Assembly: GCA_964036275.1 (NCBI GenBank)
Contig: CAXIWQ010000203.1
Location: 1 to 64,000 of the forward strand
Reading direction: 5' to 3'
Length of the DNA: 64,000 nt
Source of the DNA: Litoditis marina
Taxonomy: Eukaryota; Nematoda; Chromadorea; Rhabditida; Rhabditidae
Positions 49,710 through 59,222 of this stretch are shown here, piece after piece. The first letter of the stretch is position 1. Each line of letters starts with the position of its first letter. The position numbers were made by a program, and so were the translations under genes. The notes under the pieces were generated by a model. It ran no database searches. It was given only the letters and a program-made list of their open reading frames with translations, and was not told where the DNA came from.

Positions 49710-51902
49710 TCAATCTTTGGCACGGACTAATTCTTCTTCATCGACACGACATGGGAACGAGTTCATTTCTCCTTCTTCTTTCCTCCACGACAAAATGTAA
49801 GCTTTCCGCATCTTGTTCACCATCTCTGGGGACAGCTCACTTGCTGACAACCGGCAGTTCTGAAGTTCCTTCAGAAGTTGTCCAGCTAATCTTCCTTCTG
49901 TGATTTTGGTCTCAGGGTCAACATACTCAGTTACCCAACCAGCCTCAACACATCCAACTCTGAACTTCTCAGATGTAAACTGTGAACTCAAACTAGTTAC
50001 AACAGTTTCCGGGTTTTGTCCAATACTTTTGAACAGTTCCTTCAACGTTCTGATTGTTGACTTCGATCTGATGTCTGTCATCCTTGCAACCACAGGCCAC
50101 TTCTCTTCCATATCTTCTGCAACAAGATAGGAAGTGCCATTCATTGGTCCAATCACATTGACAGTAACCTTCCGCCACACACTTTTCGGTTTCGTCAAAT
50201 CATCATCTGTGTGTTTCTCCTTTCTAGGACCTGACAACTCCTTGACTGATTGACATACCCTCCTAGGTGCTGACGTACAGTATCCTTCCGTTTCCGCTGA
50301 CCATGCTGTGCTTACGCCGGAAACTTTCTGCAGTAGAATCACCGGATTTATGGAACTTCCTCGAGCCTTATTCTCTACAGAAAACTCTTCTCTTCGGAAC
50401 GTCTCCATAATACCATTTCCTCCATTGATGGTCTGTCCGCTATCCTTCGTTGGTGATTCCAAACTTTCTGCTGTGCCGAGATCTTCCATCTCGCACATGT
50501 CCGCCATCTTACTTAAATGATGCGACATTTTCTTGTCTTGTGCTATCCATTCCAAGCCACACAGACTTTCAGCTTCTGACACATATGCATATCCTGTTCC
50601 ATTTGTCGAATTGATCTTGAAGTGACATTTGAGTCTGCCCAACACGACCATACTGTCTCCTTTGGCATCTACGACTCTCACTCTTGATCTTTCCAAGTTT
50701 GGACTTCCAATACGTTTCCAATCCCTCAAACTCATCATAGTGATGTCGGAACCCGTATCCAATTGAATTTCCAACTTGTATCCATTGACTTGAACAGGAA
50801 GGTAACGTCGAATCACGTTAACCAGTTTTCTTGGACTATGAGACTCAACTACCACCGAGTTGTTCACACGAGTTCTCACATCCCTCATCCCAGTTCTGAA
50901 CTTCTTCGAACGTTCACAGAACTCTGGTTTGTGTCCTGAGCCTTTGCACTTGCCACAGTTCCACTTCTTGGATTGGCACTTGCGCGAGATATGACCACCT
51001 TTTCCGCAGTTCCAACATAACAGTTCGGAATGTCTCGTTGTGTCATTGCTATCTCCGCTGTCGTTCCTTGTTCTGACCATATTCACCTCTTGTGCTCCTC
51101 TTTCCACCATCTTTGCCTCTCGCTTGATGTTGAGCCACAAGTCACACTCTTTGTACAGATCATGTAACGTGACAGTCTTCTGTTCAGAGTGTTTACGGTC
51201 CAGAAACATGAGAAGTCGCTGTCTGAGTTCCGCATCTCTGTTAGATTTCAATCCATAAATCCATAACAGTGCCTTCAGACCATCCTTGTCCAATTCCTGG
51301 AGCTTCGCCTTCTCACACTGCTCATTCACGCGGCCAGTGTACTCCATATAGTCTTCCGTGTCTTTCTTCTCTATTTTGAGACAATGATATCGTGTCGAAA
51401 ACACTGAGGTTCTCACATCGAACATTTCCTTCAAAATCTTGATGGTTTCGTCGAAAGTTACCTCTGCGGTTGATTTTGGTAAGATCTGCTTCGTATAGCG
51501 ATCAAACACATCAGTCGAAAGTTTTCCGACCAATAGTCTCACTTTAGACTTGTCGTCCAACCTTTCTCCATCCACAGTTAACACTTCTCCATAACGCTCG
51601 TACCATCTTGAGAAAGTTTGATCACACTCCGGATCGAAATTGAAGACTGCTAATCTTCCACTAAGATCAGCCATCAACCTAGTTGTTCCTGACACAACTG
51701 GTAATGAAGATACACTGCCTGGTTCTGCTCTCCTCTCCAGCAGTATGTCCTCCAACAACTGCATTCGTTTCTCCTGCTGCTTGAACTGCTCCTCCTGTCG
51801 TTCTTCCTGACGCTTGAGCTGTTCTTGTTGCCCTTGCAACAACTTCAACAACAGTTCCTGCATATTGTTCTCGTCCTTGTCGTCTTCTTTTGTCTTTGGC
51901 AT
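49710..51902 (-). CDS. Gag-protease-integrase-like fusion polyprotein, RT/RNase H absent
   Basis: An intact frame of 730 codons with A at -3 of the ATG. Residues 1-60 are charged and Q/E-rich, probably coiled coil. About 75-260 resemble the animal Ty3/Gypsy Gag core (WYERYGEVL, KVRLLVGKL, and a conserved ILPK then FDETI). Two CX2CX4HX4C zinc knuckles are at C296-C309 and C316-C329; these bind the element RNA in related Gags. An aspartic protease follows with active site DTG at 382-384 (LDTGSD) and the usual closing motif as LCGLEWI (447-453). Residues 454-575 are unrecognised. Residues 576-680 resemble the integrase core (W576, GPMNGTSYLV, KWPVV, QFTSEKF), but the positions of the three catalytic acids appear to be N582, S638 and G674. 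No YXDD-type reverse transcriptase motif or RNase H exists. It could make particles, but not copy or integrate by itself. Family assignment is solid; the residue alignment is by eye. Confidence 0.9.
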   Translation of the reverse strand: MPKTKEDDKDENNMQELLLKLLQGQQEQLKRQEERQEEQFKQQEKRMQLLEDILLERRAEPGSVSSLPVVSGTTRLMADLSGRLAVFNFDPECDQTFSRWYERYGEVLTVDGERLDDKSKVRLLVGKLSTDVFDRYTKQILPKSTAEVTFDETIKILKEMFDVRTSVFSTRYHCLKIEKKDTEDYMEYTGRVNEQCEKAKLQELDKDGLKALLWIYGLKSNRDAELRQRLLMFLDRKHSEQKTVTLHDLYKECDLWLNIKREAKMVERGAQEVNMVRTRNDSGDSNDTTRHSELLCWNCGKGGHISRKCQSKKWNCGKCKGSGHKPEFCERSKKFRTGMRDVRTRVNNSVVVESHSPRKLVNVIRRYLPVQVNGYKLEIQLDTGSDITMMSLRDWKRIGSPNLERSRVRVVDAKGDSMVVLGRLKCHFKINSTNGTGYAYVSEAESLCGLEWIAQDKKMSHHLSKMADMCEMEDLGTAESLESPTKDSGQTINGGNGIMETFRREEFSVENKARGSSINPVILLQKVSGVSTAWSAETEGYCTSAPRRVCQSVKELSGPRKEKHTDDDLTKPKSVWRKVTVNVIGPMNGTSYLVAEDMEEKWPVVARMTDIRSKSTIRTLKELFKSIGQNPETVVTSLSSQFTSEKFRVGCVEAGWVTEYVDPETKITEGRLAGQLLKELQNCRLSASELSPEMVNKMRKAYILSWRKEEGEMNSFPCRVDEEELVRAKD

Positions 51903-52392
51903 AGTGCTGTTGAATTGATCCTATTCGATCCAATCAACACGGTACACTATCCACAACAACTCTGTTTGCGGCCACCAAATCAAAATTTGGGCAGCGCTTC
52001 GCCTCACCTCGCAAAAGTAACAATCAATTGAAAATTTGGGCAGCAATTCCCCTAAGGAAATGACTTTACCAGCAATTCAACTGGGTGCTCACTTAGCGGG
52101 GGTCGGCGGCAGTACTTACGGTTTCACTTCAACCTAGTACTCCACAACAAACAGTATACTGATTCCCGTTCTCTTCACAGGTCACAGTGTTACTACGTCT
52201 CGCTTTACAAGACGCAGCCAAAGGGGTGTCGATCTCTTCGTACAAGAGATTTTGTAGACGACAATGAACAATATCCGAATCCAACGATCGCAACCAATAT
52301 CCTCAAATGATCGATCGTTCCAGGGAATCCGAACTTACCAGTAACTAACCAGTAAATGCAACGAGAGTTTTGCCTATCCTGATCGCCAATTA
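51903..52392 (-). other. 5' leader of the retrotransposon
   Basis: About 490 bp between the 5' LTR and the Gag start, with no long frame in sense orientation. It holds a 14-bp direct repeat, plus-strand AAAATTTGGGCAGC at 51,982-51,995 and 52,031-52,044. It also has a good splice-donor-like GTAAGT (minus strand, 52,119-52,114), followed 68 nt later by a pyrimidine-rich TTTCCTTAG acceptor-like site ending at 52,052. Packaging signals usually lie in such leaders, but none can be identified here. Confidence 0.6.
52371..52388 (-). other. Candidate tRNA primer-binding site
   Basis: Minus-strand TGGCGATCAGGATAGGCA starts four bases (TAAT) after the 5' LTR end. A TGG start matches the complement of a tRNA CCA tail, and this is the expected place for the minus-strand primer. 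I cannot say which tRNA is complementary. Confidence 0.6.
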
Positions 52393-52744
52393 TGTTGTAA
52401 CCCTCGTACTCACGAAGTCACAACGATTAGGTATTTCAGGCGATACGTTAGCCTTTTGAATATAACACAACAAAACACTAACTAGACTAGGTTTATTATG
52501 AATATAAATAAGACAATACAATAAAGCCTTTATACCTGACAGGGAGAGAAGAGATAGAATACTAGCCTAGTAGCCAGACTGCTTACTAGCTAGGTAGAGC
52601 TTACAATACCAACAATGCTCGCTGCTTTGTACACGTAAGCAGACGAGAAGACGTAACACGTTAACAGGGTAGCAGACTTATGCTAATGAGCGTAGACATG
52701 AGATGCAATGAGATGATACGTGATAATGGCTCACATATCCAACA
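52393..52744 (-). repeat. 5' LTR of the retrotransposon
   Basis: 352 bp, with no difference from 49,250-49,601 found by eye. It acts as promoter for the element, reading leftward into the leader. Confidence 0.95.
52529..52534 (-). promoter_or_regulatory. Candidate TATA box in the 5' LTR
   Basis: Minus-strand TATAAAGG lies about 211 nt into the LTR; the same motif is at 49,386-49,391 in the 3' LTR. Transcription would start roughly 25-35 nt downstream, placing the AATAAA (52,492-52,497) at or just after the start of R. The assignment is based on motif and geometry only. Confidence 0.5.
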
Positions 52745-52749
52745 GTTGT
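52745..52749. other. Target site duplication, right copy
   Basis: GTTGT follows the CA end of the right LTR and leads directly into ATTGGGTTTTTCTAGCTGG satellite. It pairs with 49,245-49,249. Confidence 0.93.
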
Positions 52750-55700
52750 ATTGGGTTTTTCTAGCTGGGAGCAACATACTTGATAGCCATATAAACTTTT
52801 TTCTGTAGCTGCACGGCAAAGAGTCAATAACCGCGTTAATTTGTCTTTTGTGGCTGTGCGCCACAGAATATAAAGTCGTATTAGGTTTTTGTAGCTGGGA
52901 GCAACAGACTTGATAGCCGTATAAACTTTTTTTCTGTAGCTGCAAGGCAAAGAGGTAATAACCGCGTTAATTTGTCCTTTGTGGCTGTGCGCCACAGAAT
53001 ATAAAGTCGTATTAGGTTTTTGTAGCTGGGAGCAACAGATTTGATAGCCGTATGAAATGTTCTCTGTAACTGCAAGGCGAAGAGTCAATAACCGCGTTAA
53101 TTTGTATTTTGTGGCTGTGCGCCACAGAATATAAAGTCGTATTATGTTTTTGTAGTTGGAAGCAACAGACTTGATAGCCGTATAAACTTTTTTTTCTGTA
53201 GCTGCAAGGCAAAGAGGTAATAACCGCGTTAATTTGTCCTTTGTGGCTGTGCGCCACAGAATATAAAGTCGTATTAGGTTTTTGTAGCTGGGAGCAACAG
53301 ATTTGATAGCCGTATGAAATGTTCTCTGTAACTGCAAGGCGAAGAGTCAATAACCGCGTTAATTTGTATTTTGTGGCTGTGCGCCACAGAATATAAAGTC
53401 GTATTAGGTTTTTGTAGCTGGGAGCAACAGATTTGATAGCCGTATGAAATGTTCTCTGTAACTGCAAGGCGAAGAGTCAATAACCGCGTTAATTTGTCCT
53501 TTGTGGCTGTGCGCCACAGAATATAAAGTCGTATTAGGTTTTTGTAGCTGGGAGCAACATACTTGATAGCCATATAAACTTTTTTCTGTAGCTGCACGGC
53601 AAAGAGTCAATAACCGCGTTAATTTGTCTTTTGTGGCTGTGCGCCACAGAATATAAAGTCGTATTAGGTTTTTGTAGCTGGGAGCAACAGACTTGATAGC
53701 CGTATAAACTTTTTTTCTGTAGCTGCAAGGCAAAGAGGTAATAACCGCGTTAATTTGTCCTTTGTGGCTGTGCGCCACAGAATATAAAGTCGTATTAGGT
53801 TTTTCTAGCTGGGAGCAACAGATTTGATAGCCGTATGAAATGTTCTCTGTAACTGCAAGGCAAAGAGGTAATAACCGCGTTAATTTGTCTTTTGTGGCTG
53901 TGCGCCACAGAATATAAAGTCGTATTAGGTTTTTGTAGCTGGGAGCAACAGATTTGATAGCCGTATGAAATGTTCTCTGTAACTGCAAGGCAAAGAGTCA
54001 ATAACCGCGTTAATTTGTATTTTGTGGCTGTGCGCCACATAATATAAAGTCGTATTATGTTTTTGTAGTTGGAAGCAACAGACTTGATAGCCGTATGATT
54101 TTTTTTTGTAGCTGCAAGTCAAAATGTCAATAACCGCGTTAATTCGTCTTTGTGGCTGTGCGCCACAGAATAGATTGTCGTATTAGGTTTTTGTAGCTGG
54201 GAGCAATAGATTTGATAGCCGTATGAAATGTTCTCTGTAACTGCGAGGCAAAGAGTCAATAACCGCGTTAATTCGTCTTTTGTGGCTGTGCGCCACAGAA
54301 TATATAGTCGTATTAGGTTTTTGTAGCTGGGAGCAACAGACTTGATAGCCGTATGAACTTTTCTCGGTAGCTGCAAGCCAACAAGTCGATAACCGCGATA
54401 ATTTGTATTTTGTGGCTGTGCGCCACAGAATAGATTGTCGTATTAGGTTTTTGTAGCTGGGACCAACAGATTTGATAGCCGTATGAACTTTTTTCTGTAG
54501 CTACAAGGCAAAGAGGTAATGACCGCGTTAATTTGTCTTTTGTGGCTGTGCGCCACAGAATAGATTGTCGTATCAGGTTTTTGTAGCTGGGAGCAACAGA
54601 CTTGATAGCCGTATGAACTTTTCTCTGTAGCTGCAAGCCAACAAGTCGATAACCGCGATATTTCGTGTTTTGTGGCTGTGCGCCACAGAATAGATTGTCG
54701 TATCAGGTTTTTGTAGCTGGGAGCAACAGATTTGATAGCCGTATGAAATGTTATCTGTAACTGCGAGGCAAAGAGTCAATAACCGCGTTAATTCGTCTTT
54801 TGTGGCTGTGCGCCACAGAATATATAGTCGTATTAGGTTTTTGTAGCTGGGAGCAACAGACTTGATAGCCGTATGAACTGTTCTCTGTAGCTGCAAGGCA
54901 AAGAGTCAATAACCGCGTTAATTCGTGTTTTGTGGCTGTGCGCCACAGAATAGATAGTCGTATTAGGTTTTTTTTAGCTGGGAGCAACATACTTGATAGC
55001 CGTATAACCTTTTTCCTGTAGCTGCACGGCAAAGAGTCAATAACCGCGTTAATTTGTCTTTTGTGGCTGTGCGCCACAGAATATAAAGTCGTATTAGGTT
55101 TTCGTAGCTGGGAGCAACAGACTTGATAGCCGTATGAATTTTTTTCTGTAGCTGCAAGGCAAAGAGGTAATAACCGCGTTAATTTGTCTTTTGTGGCTGT
55201 GCGCCACAGAATAGATGGTCGTATCAGGTTTTTGTAGCTGGGAGCAACAGACTTGATAGCCGTATGAACTTTTCTCTGTAGCTGCAAGCCAACAAGTCGA
55301 TAACCGCGATAATTCGTATTTTGTGGCTGTGCGCCACAGAATAGATTGTCGTATTAGGTTTTTGTAGCTGGGAGCAACAGATTTGATAGCCGTGTGAACT
55401 GTTCTCTGTAGCTGCAAGGCAAAGAGTCGATAACCGCGTTAATTCGTATTTTGTGGCTGTGCGCCACAGAATAGATTGTCGTATTAGGTTTTTGTAGCTG
55501 GGAGCAACAGATTTGATAGCCGTATGAACTTTTTTCTGTAGCTGCAAGGCAAAGAGGTAATAACCGCGTTAATTTGTCTTTTGTGGCTGTGCGCCACAGA
55601 ATAGATTGTCGTATCAGGTTTTTGTAGCTGGGAGCAACAGACTTGATAGCCGTATGAACTTTTCTCTGTAGCTGCAAGCCAACAAGTTGATAACCGCGAT

Positions 55701-58700
55701 ATTTCGTGTTTTGTGGCTGTGCGCCACAGAATAGATTGTCGTATTATGTTTCTGTAGTTGGAAGCAACAGACTTGATAGCCGTATGATTTTTTTTGTAGC
55801 TGCAAGTCAAAATGTCAATAACCGCGTTAATTCGTCTTTGTGGCTGTGCGCCACAGAATAGATTGTCGTATTAGGTTTTTGTAGCTGGGAGCAACAGATT
55901 TGATAGCCGTATAAAATGTTATCTGTAACTGCGAGGCGAAGAGTCAATAACCGCGTTAATTCGTCTTTTGTGGCTGTGCGCCACAGAATATATAGTCGTA
56001 TTAGGTTTTTGTAGCTGGGAGCAACAGACTTGATAGCCGTATGAACTGTTCTCTGTAGCTGCAAGGCAAAGAGTCGATAACCGCGTTAATTCGTATTTTG
56101 TGGCTGTGCGCCACAGAATAGATAGTCGTATTAGGTTTTTTTAGCTGGGAGCAACATACTTAATAGCCGTATAACCTTTTTCCTGTAGCTGCACGGCAAA
56201 GAGTCAATAACCGCGTTAATTTGTCTTTTGTGGGTGTGCGCCACAGAATATAAAATCGTATTAGGTTTTCGTAGCTGGGAGCAACAGACTTGATAGCCGT
56301 ATGAATTTTTTTCTGTAGCTGCAAGGCAAAGAGGTAATAACCGCGTTAATTTGTCTGTTGTGGCTGTGCGCCACAGAATAGATTGTCGTATCAGGTTTTT
56401 GTAGCTGGGAGCAACAGACTTGATAGCCGTATGAACTTTTCTCTGTAGCTGCAAGGCAAAAAGTCGATAACCGCGTTATATCGTATTTTGTGGCTGTGTG
56501 CCACAGAATAGATAGTTGTATTGGGTTTTTCTAGCTGGGAGCAACATACTTGATAGCCATATAAACTTTTTTCTGTAGCTGCAAGCCAAAGAGTCGATAA
56601 CCGCGTAAATTCGTATTTTGTGGCTGTGCGCCACAGAATAGATTGTCGTATTAGGTTTTTGTAGCTGGGAGCAACAGATTTGATAGCCGTATGAAATGTT
56701 CTCTGTAACTGCAAGGCAAAGAGGTAATAACCGCGTTAATTTGTCTTTTGTGGCTGTGCGCCACAGAATATAAAGTCGTATTAGGTTTTTGTAGCCATGA
56801 GCAACAGACTTGATAGCCGTATGAATTTTTTTCTGTAGCTGCAAGGCAAAGAGTCGATAACCGCGTTAATTCGTATTTTGTGGCTGTGCGCCACAGAATA
56901 GATTGTCGTATTAGGTTTTTGTAGCTGGGAGCAACAGATTTGATAGCCGTATGAACTTTTTTCTGTAGCTGCAAGGCAAAGAGGTAATAACCGCGTTAAT
57001 TTGTCTTTTGTGGCTGTGCGCCACAGAATAGATTGTCGTATCAGGTTTTTGTAGCTGGGAGCAACAGACTTGATAGCCGTATGAACTTTTCTCTGTAGCT
57101 GCAAGCCAACAAGTCGATAACCGCGATATTTCGTGTTTTGTGGCTGTGCGCCACAGAATAGATTGTCGTATTATGTTTCTGTAGTTGGAAGCAACAGACT
57201 TGATAGCCGTATGATTTTTTTTGTAGCTGCAAGTCAAAATGTCAATAACCGCGTTAATTCGTCTTTGTGGCTGTGCGCCACAGAATAGATTGTCGTATTA
57301 GGTTTTTGTAGCTGGGAGCAACAGATTTGATAGCCGTATGAACTTTTTTCTGTAGCTGCAAGGCAAAGAGGTAATAACCGCGTTAATTTGTCTTTTGTGG
57401 CTGTGCGCCACAGAATAGATTGTCGTATCAGGTTTTTGTAGCTGGGAGCAACAGACTTGATAGCCGTATGAACTTTTCTCTGTAGCTGCAAGCCAACAAG
57501 TCGATAACCGCGATATTTCGTGTTTTGTGGCTGTGCGCCACAGAATAGATTGTCGTATTATGTTTCTGTAGTTGGAAGCAACAGACTTGATAGCCGTATG
57601 ATTTTTTTTGTAGCTGCAAGTCAAAATGTCAATAACCGCGTTAATTCGTCTTTGTGGCTGTGCGCCACAGAATAGATTGTCGTATTAGGTTTTTGTAGCT
57701 GGGAGCAACAGATTTGATAACCGTATGAAATGTTATCTGTAACTGCGAGGCAAAGAGTCAATAACCGCGTTAATTTGTCTTTTGTGGCTGTGCGCCACAG
57801 GATATAAAGTCGCATTAGGTTTTTGTAGCCATGAGCAACAGACTTGAAAGCCGTATAAACTTTTTTTCTGTAGCTGCAAGGCAAAGAGTCGATAACCACG
57901 TTAATTCGTATTTTGTGGCTGTGCGCCACAGAATAGATTGTCGTATTAGGTTTTTGTAGCTGGGAGCAACAGATTTGATAGCCGTATGAAATGTTCTCTG
58001 TAACTGCAAGGCAAAGAGTCAATAACCGCGTTAATTTGTATTTTGTGGCTGTGCGCCACAGGATATAAAGTCGTATTAGGTTTTTGTAGCCATGAGCAAC
58101 AGACTTGATAGCCGTATAAACTTTTTTCTGTAGCTGCAAGGCAAAGAGTCGATAACCGCGTAAATTCGTATTTTGTGGCTGTGCGCCACATAATAGATTG
58201 TCGTATTAGGTTTTTGTAGCCATGAGCAACAGACTTGATAGCCGTATAAACTTTTTTCTGTAGCTGCAAGGCAAAGAGGTAATAACCGCGTTAATTCGTA
58301 ATTTGTGGCTGTGCGCCACAGAATAGATAGTCGTATTAGGTTTTTGTAGCTGGGAGCAACATACTTGATAGCCGTATGATTTTTTTTGTAGCTGCAAGTC
58401 AAAATATCAATAACCGCGATAATTCGTATTTTGTGGCTGTGCGCCACAGAATAGATTGTCGTATTAGGTTTTTGTAGCTGGGAGCAACAGACTTGATAGC
58501 CGTATGAACTTCTTTCTGTAGCTGCAAGGCAAAGAGGTAATAACCGCGTTAATTTGTCTTTTGTGGCTGTGCGCCTTAGAATAGATTGTCGTATCAGGTT
58601 TTTGTAGCTGGGAGCAACAGACTTGATAGCCGTATGAACTTTTTTCTGTAGCTGCAAGGCAAAGAGGTAATAACCGCGTTAATTTGTATTTTGTGGCTGT

Positions 58701-58973
58701 GCGCCACAGGATATAAAGTCGTATTAGGTTTTTGTAGCCATGAGCAACAGACTTGATAGCCGTATAAACTTTTTTCTGTAGCTGCAAGGCAAAGAGTCGA
58801 TAACCGCGTAAATTCGTATTTTGTGGCTGTGCGCCACAGAATAGATTGTCGTATTAAGTTTTTGTAGCTGGGAGCAACAGACTTGATAGCCGTATAAACT
58901 TTTTTCTGTAGCTGCTAGGCAAAGAGTCGATAACCGCGTTAATTCGTATTTTGTGGCTGTGCGCCACAGAATA
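52745..58973. repeat. Satellite array, middle part
   Basis: About 48 monomers of the same satellite in the same orientation, continuing exactly in phase after the retrotransposon. The first part (to about 54,120) is dominated by TTTGTCCTTTG and GGCGAAGAGTC subtypes in short tandem repeats. The later part resumes subtypes seen at 41-47 kb. The block near 54,963-55,290 recurs at 63,392-63,720 (offset about 8,429). No gene is seen. Confidence 0.95.
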
Positions 58974-59222
58974 GATTAGGTTATTTTATTTGAACAAAAT
59001 ATAATTGTGTCACTAGGACTTTTGGATGGTGGTATGATTAGGTTAATGTGCTCAGTAAGAGATGTACTCAAAACCGTTTCGACCCTGATTCAAGACGGTT
59101 TTGGGTTTTCTCAGAGGGGTTCAACTGATGATGACCCAACCCTCTGAGAAAACCCAAAACCGTCTTGAATCAGGGTCGAAACGGTTTTGAGTACATCTCT
59201 TACTGAGCACATTAACCTAATC
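58974..59222. mobile_element. Palindromic (foldback/MITE-like) insertion, copy 1
   Basis: 249 bp of non-satellite sequence. It begins GATTAGGTTA and ends TAACCTAATC, a 10-bp terminal inverted repeat, and is flanked by ACAGAATA on both sides (58,966-58,973 and 59,223-59,230). From 59,035 to 59,118 an 84-nt arm is matched without mismatch by 59,140-59,223, leaving a 21-nt loop. Each arm itself contains CAAAACCGT and ACGGTTTTG as a smaller inverted repeat. The first ~61 bp is unique and AT-rich. An 8-bp duplication is hAT-like, but the flank can also be read as 13 bp (CACAGAATAGATT), so the class is uncertain. It has no coding capacity. Transcribed RNA would fold into a long hairpin. Confidence 0.8.

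Larger units (their letters stand above)
49250..52744 (-). mobile_element. Non-autonomous Ty3/Gypsy-like LTR retrotransposon inserted in the satellite
   Basis: A 3,495-bp element in minus orientation. In sense order it has the 5' LTR (52,744-52,393), a candidate primer-binding site, a ~490-bp leader, one 730-codon frame (51,902-49,710), a short 3' segment, a polypurine tract and the 3' LTR (49,601-49,250). Flanks carry a GTTGT duplication. LTR ends are TGTTG and CAACA. Protease, two CCHC knuckles and an integrase-like segment are encoded, but reverse transcriptase and RNase H are missing. Autonomous relatives are typically 5 kb or longer, so a central deletion is likely. LTR identity implies recent insertion, and copying must have used enzymes supplied in trans. 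Confidence 0.93.

Noticed and set aside
49625..52031. Short plus-strand frames inside the retrotransposon (49,625-49,903; 49,900-50,130; 50,308-50,520; 51,040-51,258; 51,825-52,031)
   Set aside because: They are antisense shadows of the Gag-protease-integrase frame, without motifs of their own.
49250..52744. Complete autonomous retrovirus or retrotransposon
   Set aside because: There are no RT or RNase H motifs and no envelope frame, and the element is only 3.5 kb.
58974..59222. Helitron or telomere-repeat origin for the palindromic element
   Set aside because: There is no CTRR 3' end with an adjacent short hairpin. TTAGG occurs once per terminus and not in tandem, and the satellite itself contains TTAGG by chance.
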